Part shown: positions 49,311 to 59,500 of the stretch, in pieces
Layout of the letters: every line of letters begins with the position of its first letter
Position numbering within the stretch: position 1 is the first letter of the stretch
Origin: Prosopocoilus inquinatus
Lineage: Eukaryota; Arthropoda; Insecta; Coleoptera; Lucanidae
Direction: 5' to 3'
Length of the DNA: 64,000 bases
Assembly: GCA_036172665.1 (NCBI GenBank)
Contig: CM069872.1
Location: 59,939,260 to 60,003,259 of the forward strand
Program-made: the position numbers and the translations under genes
The notes under the pieces: generated by a model
Seen by the model: only the letters and a program-made list of their open reading frames with translations
Told to the model about the DNA's origin: nothing
Databases searched by the model: none

Positions 49311-50203
49311 GGTACGTCTTCTATTTCGGCTGGAGCGCTTTGTCGCGTTAACCGGGTGCCCACCCACCTCAGTCTGACCCCTTATCCACCCACCTGACCT
49401 CATCACCAAGAGAGACTCGGCCGAACTTGACATGTCACTGAACGGACGAAAAGAAATAAATTAAGATTCTATCGGTTGTGACGAGCCGAGTATATCCAGG
49501 GTTCGATCCGGTATCGGAAGAGTCTTAGAATGTGTTTAGCTGTATCTAATATTTACTTGCGTAGATTTTTCAAGTTACCATTCCCTTGGGGAGAAAAAGC
49601 GAGCGTTTCTGTATTTTTTCTTTTTTTTTTTTACGAACGTGGAATTTCGAATAATCACAGTTTTGTACTAAAGGCAGGAAAGTTAATGGCGTTTTTCTAT
49701 CTCATTTGTATTTAAAGATGAAAATATTTTAAACAGGAAGGCGGGCGGTCCTCATCTGTTATGTTCGCCTCTCGATTATCTTTTTTGCGTTGTAAAACAG
49801 GGCTTTGTAAATCCAATACCAATTTTCAGACGGATTGAGGGCGGAATCTCGGCGGGATCGATGATATGACAAACGGGAGAGTTTCATTTCGGGTCTCAAG
49901 ACATTATTTTTTCAATCGAAATTGAAATTTCAATCTGTTCGAATACGCCAGCCGAAAGTAGTCGATCACAAACAGTTCAACTTCATGATCAATCCACAGG
50001 AAATTCAAATCGAATTGAACGTGCGAGATAAACTAATATTCATACGAAATGTTTTCCCCACCAAGTAGAACGTCGTCCACACGTCTGTTACGCTCATTTC
50101 TGCAGTTAGAATAACGTCACTCAGTTTAAATGCGGTTTGTCTATTGCATTATCCTACGAATTATTTCGGAATTAACGTGCACCGAAGATTCGGTTAAAAC
50201 TGG
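49311..50203. other. Intergenic DNA, no gene recognised
   Basis: GC content falls back after about 49440. Only short frames and homopolymer tracts are present. Confidence 0.5.
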
Positions 50204-50326
50204 GGGCCGGCTACTCGGTAACAGTTTAACGTTAATCTTCAGTTAGCTTCCATCTGTTCTTTTGTAAAGACAAAAAAAAAACTGAAGATTAAAGTTAAAT
50301 TGTGATCGAGAAACCGGGCCTGATCC
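50204..50326. mobile_element. Short hairpin MITE-like element
   Basis: GGGGCCGGCTACTCGGTAACAG and the later GATCGAGAAACCGGGCCT are imperfect complements. Inside them TTAATCTTCAGTT pairs with AACTGAAGATTAA. Size and terminal CCGGGCC/GGCC character resemble the element at 47417. Confidence 0.5.
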
Positions 50327-50848
50327 ATTTTTTTTCTTTCTTGAAATAAAATAACTTTGAGTTTTAATAAAGACTTTCTTTATAAAAGTTGAAGTTTTTT
50401 TTAATGGTCTTAATTACCCGAATCAATTTCATAGAGCGGCAAATTTTCGACTGATGTATGATGATCGAAAAAAACGGGAAACGTTCTGTTTGACCTATTC
50501 AAAGTTCGGCAAAGTCGAAATTTCTTTCGATAAAGATCGGGTCACAATACCATAAGCGCAATAATTTTTTTTGTAAATGAAATATGTAGCTCTAGCTGCG
50601 GACACTGGAGATTTTTTTCTGAAGTGTTCGTAATAAAATTATATGGGAAACTACACCTTATAGGTCGCTGAAAATGATGGCTGTAGATTTCATAATAATT
50701 TTCACAGGAGTAGACAGGACTTCAATTTATGGACAGTTAAAATTTTAATTTAAAAAACATTTTATTCATTAGAATTTTTCTCTCGTTTTCATTTCTACTA
50801 TCACCAGGCCGATCTGTATGGGGTGGTGGTTTCCTTACGAACACCATA
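50327..50848. other. AT-rich intergenic DNA, no gene recognised
   Basis: No frame of note, repeat or hairpin was found. Confidence 0.5.
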
Positions 50849-51357
50849 CACAGTGTCTTTAGAAAAGAGGGCTACAAATGGGACTTGAATCGATATTTAT
50901 AGAAATTTATCGAGTCAGAACGCTTCTGAATCCCTTAAAATGAAATTGAGAAATGTCGGATGTCAAACGTCAAAAGAGTAAATAGTTCAGAATTAACGTT
51001 TATAGCTAGATATGTAATTATAGCATCCCCTCAAAAAAAAAAAAAAAAAAAATTAACTATTGTGTTGTATACACGTTTCGTTAGGGAATTGTAACGTAAT
51101 ATGAAGAGGAAAATCCGAAAGTCGTTCTTATTTCTTAATTATTTCATTAATTCTCATCTGAATTCATTCAAACCGTTCCGAAACTTCGTGCTTTTTTTGT
51201 AGTGTGTTAGGAATTCATCGAAATAATCAAACCAGAACCGAAGGAAGTAATCGTGAAATAACGAATATCGTGCGTAAACGTTCTGCCTCAATAAATTAAT
51301 AGAAAAATCGATAACAAGAAGTCCCATTTGTAGCACACTTTAGGTAAGGCACCGTGA
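50849..51357. mobile_element. Fold-back element C, diverged short member
   Basis: It starts CACAGTGTCTTTAGAAAAGAG..GCTACAAATGGGACTT and ends AAGTCCCATTTGTAGCACACTTTAGGTAAGGCACCGTG. The interior words (GAAATGTCGGATGTCAAACG, ACGTAATATGAAGAGGAAAA) parallel C in the units. Older and more diverged. Confidence 0.65.
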
Positions 51358-51372
51358 CCGTACTTCCAGATG

Positions 51373-52336
51373 TACAGGGTGACTACGCGAGAATTCCTAG
51401 CCCCTTTAACTTGTTCATTTTTGATTTTAGAAAAAAATGCTCAACACAAAACTTAAACGGACTAATTCAAAGTTTCTCGGTGTGCTCACAGAAAAACATT
51501 GCCGGTCGGATAAACAAGACTTAATGTAAACTATTTTTTTTTTTTTTTATGGAACACACCCTGTATGTTATTACGTATTTCGATTCTAAATTAAATTCTA
51601 AGGAGACTACGTATATAATAAAACTAATAATGTAGATGTCCGTAAAATAATTCCCGCTTAATTTTTTTTACTTTTGATTTTCAGAAAAAAAAAAAAAAAG
51701 TTGAATTTATTTCAGTACCGCTACAGATATTAACAAAACTGAGCGTCGGATACCGAATAAAATGAAGTTTCGGTTTAAATAAAATAGAATTAAATAAAAT
51801 TTTGCCGTCAACAGTTAAATCGCCTTTAGATGTTTTCTAAAAATTAACTTTTGAACTCGAAACGAAAAATATTTCGGAAAAATCGGACCTTAAAAAAAGA
51901 CTGAAAATTTAACGGAAAATATATTCAAAGCGCTTTCAGTTTCTTTTACGCAAAGAGTAAATCTTTTTAACGCGTTCGGAATCACATCTCTTCGCATAAA
52001 AGGATAATTATTTCAGTTTTCTATTGCTAAAATTGAAAAACAAAATAAATAGGAATTATTTTACAGACACCTTCTACATTACCAGTTTTATTATATACGT
52101 AGTCCCGGCAGAATTTAATTTAGAATCGAAAATTGTAATAACATTCAGAGGGTTCCATTAAAGAAAACTTACGTTTAATATATATCTCGTTTATCCGACC
52201 CTCAATTGTTTTTCCGGGAGCACGCCACAGAGAAAGAAGCTTGGAATTAGTCCACATAAGTTTCGTACGAGGTTTTTTCCGGAAATGAAAAATAAGAGTT
52301 AAAAGAGGGTAGGAATTCTCGCACAATCACCCCGTA
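51373..52336. mobile_element. Fold-back element F, complete
   Basis: The left TACAGGGTGACTACGCGAG and right GCGAGAATTCC-type ends (reading GGAATTCTCGCACAATCACCCCGTA on this strand) are complements. The outer arms (AACTTAAACGGACTAATTC facing GGAATTAGTCCACATAAG) enclose a second inverted pair (ATTAAATTCTAAGGAGACTACG facing CGTAGTCCCGGCAGAATTTAAT). Non-coding, so non-autonomous. Confidence 0.75.
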
Positions 52337-52515
52337 CCAGCAACAGTACCTTGTCCGGGCTACATCTCGATAAACCGCCACAGATACAAAAAAAAATTCG
52401 TGACATTTTCGTTTCGCAACGGAGAGGTTTACAACAATATTTTCGAATTTGCCGTGTGAATCAAAACGGTGGCGTCGAATGCAACTTCCTTTTTGAACCG
52501 GCACGCACCCCTATA
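52337..52515. other. Unique DNA between F and A remnant
   Basis: Short stretch with no repeat. The long plus-strand frame that starts here runs on into the 12-mer array and is not a gene. Confidence 0.4.
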
Positions 52516-52570
52516 CAGGGAGGTTCAGGCAACCCATTCACTAAAAGTTTACGGAATTGCTCTCGAAATT
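52516..52570. mobile_element. Truncated left end of element A
   Basis: CAGGGAGGTTCAGGCAACCC followed by ATTCACTAAAAGTTTACGGA matches the left 50 bp of the long A copy at 40597. The match is then lost. No right end is present before the 12-mer array. Confidence 0.65.
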
Positions 52571-52783
52571 TCCAGAGCCCACTGGATAGGCAGGGAGGTT
52601 TCCTGCGGATGGAAAGCCGGGATCGTGTGTGGGACCCTGTGCCTCGGCATAGATGTCTTTCCGTGACCCGGTGGGAAATCAGAAAGGGACCTTTGGGCAC
52701 GACGACCCCACCTACCCGAGTTGGCCGATCAGAGCCGGGGCTTGCAAGAGCCCCATCTGAAGGGTTTCGGCCCGAAACGTCTC

Positions 52784-53383
52784 GTGTCTGGGCGCGTGTC
52801 TGGGCTCGTGTCTGGGCTCGTGTCTGGGCTCGTGTCTGGGCTCGTGTCTGGGCTCGTGTCTGGGCTCGTGTCTGGGCTCGTGTCTGGGCTCGTGTCTGGG
52901 CTCGTGTCTGGGCTCGTGTCTGTGCTCGTGTCTGGGCTCGTGTCTGGGCTCGTGTCTGGGCTCGTGTCTGGGCTCGTGTCTGGGCTCGTGTCTGGGCTCG
53001 TGTCTGGGCTCGTGTCTGGGCTCGTGTCTGGGCTCGTGTCTGGGCTCGTGTCTGGGCTCGTGTCTGGGCTCGTGTCTGGGCTCGTGTCTGGGCTCGTGTC
53101 TGGGCTCGTGTCTGGGCTCGGGTCTGGGCTCGGGTCTGGGCTCGGGTCTGGGCTCGGGTCTGGGCTCGGGTCTGGGCTCGGGTCTGGGCTCGGGTCTGGG
53201 CTCGGGTCTGGGCTCGGGTCTTGGCTCGGGTCTTGGCTCGGGTCTTGGCTCGGGTCTTGGCTCGGGTCTTGGCTCGGGTCTTGGCTCGGGTCTTGGCTCG
53301 GGTCTTGGCTCGGGTCTTGGCTCGGGTCTTGGCTCGGGTCTTGGCTCGGGTCTTGGCTCGGGTCTTGGCTCGGGTCTTGGCTC
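52784..53383 (+). repeat. 12-bp tandem array A, exactly 50 units in three ordered blocks
   Basis: From 52784, 28 units of type GTGTCTGGGCTC are followed by 8 of GGGTCTGGGCTC (from 53120) and 14 of GGGTCTTGGCTC (from 53216 to 53383). Only two other variants occur: the first unit ends CGC and unit 12 is GTGTCTGTGCTC. A 12-bp period without stop codons keeps most frames open, which explains the 225-355-codon frames on both strands. Confidence 0.97.
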
Positions 53384-53384
53384 G

Positions 53385-54264
53385 ACCAAGAATCCTAGAC
53401 CTGTATAAAATGTTTTAAAACGTAATTGTCGCGGAAAATAAACGAACCAGCGGACATTAATAATTAGTTTGCCTTTTTTCCACAGCCACCTTATACAATG
53501 ATACGTTTTAAAAAAAATAACTCAAATGGACATAAGGCTCTCGAAAAATATCTCAGATAGGTATAGAAAGTACATGAGAAAAACGAAAGTACCGTATTAG
53601 ACGAACAATTCAGGATAGAAAAATATAGGGCACGCTATTTATGAAATTTGACTCGCGTAATTTTGAAATTTCCAATACTTTGCCGAGTACCACGATCACC
53701 ACGTAACTATAAAAATACATTTAATAGTTTCGAATAAGCTGAAGTAGTAGCAACCTACACCTTTTCAATCTCAAATTGGGAATAAACAAATTGAAATCGA
53801 GTTTAAACAAATTCAAATTGGAAAAAATATTTTAATTCAGAAATAATACGAGGTGGTAGGTAATAATAAGAAAAGGAAATGTAACTACCTAACTAATAAT
53901 TACATGCCTAAATCAACATTTTACATTGACCATATTTAACGCAACAGGTATGAATTTTTGGATCTTTGCAGCAAATCTAATACGTACAGTTAGGTACCGT
54001 AATTTTATTAGTAGTATTTTGCACTCTATATTCTAATTTTATAAACGATATTCTATCTGCGCAATGATGGGCTTTACCTACTAAAATTTGTGATATTTGG
54101 ATTGTTAAGTCTCTTTAACACCAGCATTTAGAGAGGACCACTTGAATTCAATGGCATTCAACATCGGACTGTACGGGAAAAATGTCAGCAAATGATTATT
54201 GGCAAATTTGCGCTCTTTCAAGACATCCATTACTGAAAAGTGGCACGGAGCAATTTGAATTTGT
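53385..54264. other. AT-rich intergenic DNA, no gene recognised
   Basis: Unique sequence between the first 12-mer array and the 21-bp repeat. Some CAAATTGAAAT-type words near 53770-53830 foreshadow the 21-bp repeat. Confidence 0.5.
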
Positions 54265-54470
54265 TCCCAATTTGAAATTGTTTGTTCCCAATTTGAAATT
54301 GTTTAGACCCAATTCGAAATAGTTTAGTTTCAATTCCAAATAGTTTAGTTTCAATTCGAAATAGTTTAGTTTCAATTCGAAATAGTTTAGTTTCAATTCG
54401 AAATAGTTTAGTTTCAATTCGAAATAGTTTAGTTTCAATTTGAAATTGTTTAGTCCCAATTTGAAATTGA
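54265..54470 (+). repeat. 21-bp tandem repeat, about 10 copies
   Basis: The unit is CAATTCGAAATAGTTTAGTTT, with the core AATTCGAAATAGTTTAG at 54311, a variant (AATTCC) at 54332, and repeats every 21 bp. The edges are diverged (CAATTTGAAATTGTTTG). The 87-codon minus-strand frame is a heptapeptide translation of this repeat. Confidence 0.9.
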
Positions 54471-54654
54471 AAAGGTGTAGATCTGCGCGGAGAATGTTTT
54501 CTCTAGAGTTAAAAATAAATAAAATATGAATAAAGTAAAGGCCACAAGCGACAGTTTTTAGATAAAATGTTATTAAATATTTGAAGAACTGTTAGAATTA
54601 GACATAGATTAGGGTAGGTAAAAAATGTGTAGAATTTGAAGGGCAATTGAAATT

Positions 54655-54809
54655 CGATATCATTCATAGGGTGTGCCATTTGAAATCAAAAAAAGTTGCA
54701 TTCAGTAGCGCCGTTTCGATTCACGCTGTCGGGACACCCCGTGTGTAACGCTAATGCAGGACGAAAGAACATTTAATCCCGAGTCGCAAGGTATAAAAAT
54801 ATACCAGTT
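54655..54809. mobile_element. Fragments of element H and of the element nested in A
   Basis: 54665-54735 (GGGTGTGCCATTTGAAAT, AAGTTGCATTCAGTAGC, CCCCGTGTGTAACG) matches the right interior of H. 54745-54805 (GCTAATGCAGGACGAAAGAA, AAGGTATAAAAATATACC) matches 41845-41905. Both are partial. Confidence 0.5.
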
Positions 54810-55832
54810 GTAGACTCCTTTCAGTATAAGAAGTACACGATGACTCATCGAAATCTGACCGGCGGGCTACGAACAGCTGATGAGCAGTGGCATACAGATT
54901 TCCACGTGAAGTGTAAGGGCAGGAAAATAAATAAAAATATATTTTTGTATATTAAATGCAGCATATTTAAGCAATATAAATAACAATTATTATTGTGGAA
55001 AATATAAATAACATGCCGAACGTTATTTATCAGACTACTGTATATTTGTTTTCGAGCGAAAATATTTTTCCAACATTATAGTTCTTTGTGGCGGCCATAC
55101 GGATTTTTGTGCTGAAAATTTGATATCATGTTAATTTATAATTCGGGAGAAATTTTAAGTAAATATTTTACTTTATTAAATGAAGAGCGGTGAATTAAAT
55201 GAGAATTGTTATACAATATTCAGCGTCGTCCGTCTTTCATGAATTCCAGCACATTCGCTGTGATTTCACGTGCAAGGCTGTGTATTAGGTATGTTCGTTT
55301 TAGATGACCAAACCTGACGTAACTTGACCAAATTAAATACTATGAACTTTATGTACTAGAGATACATAAAGTTCATTGCATTCAGTTCGGTCAAGTTACG
55401 TCAGGTTTGGTCATCTAAAACGAATATATCTATTATTTATCCCTGTTCGCCGGTCGTTTTCTTTTTCTCCATGATAATATATTGTTCCCATTAAATAAAC
55501 AGTACCAGACTCACAACTGCAAATTTCAGAAAACAATATTTTCAGAATTGTGAGGAAATCATTGTAAATAATTTCTCACCTGTAACAAGTAGGAATAAAC
55601 AATTTGCCGTGAGGAGAACACTAATTTGAAAACAAAACAATTAAAACCGCAACAACGGAACACAAGAAACGTGCAAGAAACCTAACCACTAACGCTAAAA
55701 CTAGGAGTAACAACTGTCACTGCGTATGCCACGCTCCTGTACTCCGAACTCGCCTAAATTTTAAAAGTAGACTTGTCGGACGAAAACTCGTCTCTGCGCA
55801 TTATGTACTTCTTATGGTAAAAGGAGTCTACC
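54810..55832. mobile_element. TIR element I (~1.0 kb, non-autonomous)
   Basis: GTAGACTCCTTTCAGTATAA..GAAGTACA at the left faces TGTACTTCTTATGGTAAAAG..GAGTCTACC at the right. These are terminal repeats of about 30 bp. The interior does not fold on itself like the other families and has no transposase frame. A hairpin element is nested at 55289-55430. Confidence 0.6.
55289..55430. mobile_element. Near-perfect palindromic hairpin element
   Basis: TTCGTTTTAGATGACCAAAC..CTGACGTAACTTGACC and its complement GGTCAAGTTACGTCAG..GTTTGGTCATCTAAAACGAA pair without error over some 36 bp. An inner palindrome (ATGAACTTTATGTA facing TACATAAAGTTCAT) forms the tip. Such identity implies a recent insertion or active arm homogenisation. 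Confidence 0.8.
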
Positions 55833-56103
55833 ATTAAGCTAAAAAAAATGCCGAAACCTTCAGGCAAACTCTCCTTAAAAATCAAGTCGTGCCGCGTAAA
55901 AAAAAAAAAATCCAGCTCTACCAACGAACGTAACCGTCCAAGGAGGTGGACGCACCTGCGAGCAACACGAGCACTACAAGTAAGTCCCAAAGTGCTCAGG
56001 AAGATGTCTTCGAGTTTTTCAAGAATTCGACGAGAGGCTGAACAGGAGGTAGGAGAGATTCGGTGGATCGAGAGATCGATCACCTCGTTGTCGAGCGGGA
56101 TCG
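55833..56103. other. Transition into subtelomeric satellite, no gene recognised
   Basis: Composition shifts from AT-rich to GC-rich. The frame starting at 55848 runs into satellite and is not supported as a gene. Confidence 0.45.
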
Positions 56104-56139
56104 TTGGGTTGGTTTGGTGGTGGGGGTGGGGGGGGGTAT
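56104..56139 (+). repeat. Degenerate telomere-like G-rich tract
   Basis: TTGGGTTGGTTTGGTGGTGG followed by GGGTGGGGGGGGG. It has the same strand orientation as the terminal (TTGGG)n array and lies just on the centromere side of the main satellite. It could be a relic of telomeric sequence or simple G-rich DNA. Confidence 0.4.
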
Positions 56140-56214
56140 TCGGGTCCGGGGACTTGCCCGGGGAGCACCGCTCGGGGTGCGGTGACTTGAGCAGAGGAAG
56201 GAGGGGGCGGATTG

Positions 56215-56412
56215 AGCGGCGAGGGCAAGCGAGTGCGGGGTAGATTCAGCGGCGGGAGCAAGCGAGTGCGGGGTAGATTCAGCGGCGGGAGCAAGCGAGT
56301 GCGGGGTAGATCGAGCGGCGGGAGCAAGCGAGTGCGGGGTAGATCGAGCGGCGGGAGCAAGCGAGTGCGGGGTAGATCGAGCGGCGGGAGCAAGCGAGTG
56401 CGGGGTGGATTG
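56215..56412 (+). repeat. 33-bp tandem repeat, 6 units
   Basis: AGCGGCGGGAGCAAGCGAGT-headed units start at 56215, 56248, 56281, 56314, 56347 and 56380, exactly 33 bp apart, each closing GCGGGGTAGAT. A degenerate seventh follows at 56413. Related to the 32-bp repeat at 62272 and to the 67-bp header. Confidence 0.9.
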
Positions 56413-56504
56413 AGCGCCGGGAGCGAGCGAGGGCGGTGTGTCTGGGGTGTCGGGAGCGAGCGCGGCGTGTCTTGGGTGGTGGGAATAAGCGAGCGAGCGC
56501 GGGC

Positions 56505-59500
56505 GTGTCTGGGCTCGTGTCTGGGCTCGGGTCTGGGCTCGGGTCTGGGCTCGGGTCTGGGCTCGGGTCTGGGCTCGGGTCTGGGCTCGGGTCTGGGCTC
56601 GGGTCTGGGCTCGGGTCTGGGCTCGTGTCTGGGCTCGTGTCTGGGCTCGTGTCTGGGCTCGTGTCTGGGCTCGTGTCTGGGCTCGTGTCTGGGCTCGTGT
56701 CTGGGCTCGTGTCTGGGCTCGTGTCTGGGCTCGTGTCTGGGCTCGTGTCTGGGCTCGTGTCTTGGCTCGTGTCTTGGCTCGTGTCTTGGCTCGTGTCTTG
56801 GCTCGTGTCTTGGCTCGTGTCTTGGCTCGTGTCTGGGCTCGTGTCTGGGCTCGTGTCTGGGCTCGTGTCTGGGCTCGGGTCTGGGCTCGGGTCTGGGCTC
56901 GGGTCTGGGCTCGGGTCTGGGCTCGGGTCTGGGCTCGGGTCTGGGCTCGGGTCTGGGCTCGGGTCTGGGCTCGGGTCTGGGCTCGGGTCTGGGCTCGGGT
57001 CTGGGCTCGGGTCTGGGCTCGGGTGAAGGAGCAAGCAAGCGCGGGGGGTCTTGAGCGGCGCGAGCGAGCGAGCGCGGGGAGTTTTGGGTGTCTTGGCTCG
57101 TGTCTGGGCTCGTGTCTGGGCTCGTGTCTGGGCTCGTGTCTTGGCTCGTGTCTTGGCTCGTGTCTTGGCTCGTGTCTTGGCTCGTGTCTTGGCTCGTGTC
57201 TTGGCTCGTGTCTGGGCTCGTGTCTGGGCTCGTGTCTGGGCTCGTGTCTGGGCTCGTGTCTGGGCTCGTGTCTTGGCTCGTGTCTTGGCTCGTGTCTTGG
57301 CTCGTGTCTTGGCTCGTGTCTTGGCACGTGTCTTGGCACGTGTCTTGGCTCGGGTCTGGGCTCGGGTCTGGGCTCGGGTCTGGGCTCGGGTCTGGGCTCG
57401 GGTCTTGGCTCGGGTCTTGGCTCGGGTCTTGGCTCGGGTCTTGGCTCGGGTCTTGGCTCGTGTCTTGGCTCGGGTGAAGGAGCAAGCAAGCGCGGGGGGT
57501 CTTGAGCGGCGCGAGCGAGCGAGCGCGGGGAGTTTTGGGTGTCTTGGCTCGTGTCTTGGCTCGTGTCTTGGCTCGTGTCTTGGCTCGTGTCTTGGCTCGT
57601 GTCTTGGCTCGTGTCTTGGCTCGTGTCTTGGCTCGTGTCTTGGCTCGTGTCTTGGCTCGTGTCTTGGCTCGTGTCTTGGCTCGTGTCTTGGCTCGTGTCT
57701 GGGCTCGGGTCTGGGCTCGTGTCTGGGCTCGTGTCTGGGCTCGTGTCTGGGCTCGTGTCTTGGCTCGTGTCTGGGCTCGTGTCTGGGCTCGTGTCTTGGC
57801 TCGTGTCTGGGCTCGTGTCTGGGCTCGTGTCTGGGCTCGTGTCTGGGCTCGTGTCTTGGCTCGGGTCTTGGCTCGGGTCTTGGCTCGTGTCTTGGCACGT
57901 GTCTTGGCACGTGTCTTGGCACGTGTCTTGGCTCGGGACTTGGCTCGGGTCTGGGCTCGGGTCTTGGCTCGTGTCTTGGCTCGGGTGAAGGAGCAAGCAA
58001 GCGCGGGGGGTCTTGAGCGGCGCGAGCGAGCGAGCGCGGGGAGTTTTGGGTGTCTTGGCTCGTGTCTTGGCTCGTGTCTTGGCTCGTGTCTGGGCTCGGG
58101 TCTGGGCTCGGGTCTTGGCTCGGGTCTTGGCTCGGGTCTTGGCTCGGGTCTTGGCTCGGGTCTTGGCTCGTGTCTTGGCTCGGGTGAAGGAGCAAGCAAG
58201 CGCGGGGGGTCTTGAGCGGCGCGAGCGAGCGAGCGCGGGGAGTTTTGGGTGTCTTGGCTCGTGTCTGGGCTCGTGTCTGGGCTCGTGTCTGGGCTCGTGT
58301 CTTGGCTCGTGTCTTGGCTCGTGTCTTGGCTCGTGTCTTGGCTCGTGTCTTGGCTCGTGTCTGGGCTCGTGTCTGGGCTCGTGTCTGGGCTCGTGTCTGG
58401 GCTCGTGTCTGGGCTCGTGTCTGGGCTCGTGTCTTGGCTCGTGTCTTGGCTCGTGTCTTGGCTCGTGTCTTGGCTCGTGTCTTGGCTCGTGTCTGGGCTC
58501 GTGTCTTGGCTCGTGTCTTGGCACGTGTCTTGGCACGTGTCTTGGCTCGGGTCTGGGCTCGGGTCTGGGCTCGGGTCTGGGCTCGGGTCTTGGCTCGGGT
58601 CTTGGCTCGGGTCTTGGCTCGTGTCTTGGCTCGGGTGAAGGAGCAAGCAAGCGCGGGGGGTCTTGAGCGGCGCGAGCGAGCGAGCGCGGGGAGTTTTGGG
58701 TGTCTTGGCTCGTGTCTGGGCTCGTGTCTTGGCTCGTGTCTTGGCTCGTGTCTTGGCTCGTGTCTTGGCTCGTGTCTTGGCTCGTGTCTTGGCTCGTGTC
58801 TTGGCTCGTGTCTTGGCTCGTGTCTTGGCTCGTGTCTTGGCTCGTGTCTTGGCTCGTGTCTTGGCTCGTGTCTGGGCTCGTGTCTGGGCTCGTGTCTGGG
58901 CTCGTGTCTGGGCTCGTGTCTGGGCTCGTGTCTGGGCTCGTGTCTGGGCTCGTGTCTTGGCACGTGTCTTGGCACGTGTCTTGGCTCGGGTCTGGGCTCG
59001 GGTCTTGGCTCGGGTCTTGGCTCGTGTCTTGGCTCGGGTGAAGGAGCAAGCAAGCGCGGGGGGTCTTGAGCGGCGCGAGCGAGCGAGCGCGGGGAGTTTT
59101 GGGTGTCTTGGCTCGTGTCTTGGCTCGTGTCTTGGCTCGTGTCTTGGCTCGTGTCTTGGCTCGTGTCTTGGCTCGTGTCTTGGCTCGTGTCTTGGCTCGT
59201 GTCTTGGCTCGGGTCTTGGCTCGGGTCTTGGCTCGTGTCTTGGCTCGTGTCTTGGCTCGTGTCTTGGCTCGTGTCTTGGCTCGTGTCTTGGCTCGTGTCT
59301 TGGCTCGTGTCTTGGCTCGTGTCTTGGCTCGTGTCTTGGCTCGTGTCTTGGCTCGTGTCTTGGCTCGTGTCTTGGCTCGTGTCTTGGCTCTGGTGAAGGA
59401 GCAAGCAAGCGCGGGGGGTCTTGAGCGGCGCGAGCGAGCGAGCTCGGGGAGTTTTGGGTGTCTTGGCTCGTGTCTTGGCTCGTGTCTTGGCTCGTGTCTT

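Noticed and set aside
48041..49433. Overlapping frames of 72-162 codons on both strands in the GC-rich repeat
   Set aside because: High GC and a 226-bp period (not a multiple of three) give frames that shift from unit to unit. No consistent start or domain.
52351..53418. Long frames of 225-355 codons over the first 12-mer array
   Set aside because: Same artefact of a stop-free 12-bp period. The non-repeat N-terminal part resembles no protein and crosses unique DNA and a transposon remnant.
54196..54459. 87-codon minus-strand frame rich in NYFELKL repeats
   Set aside because: It is the translation of the 21-bp tandem repeat and has no independent support.
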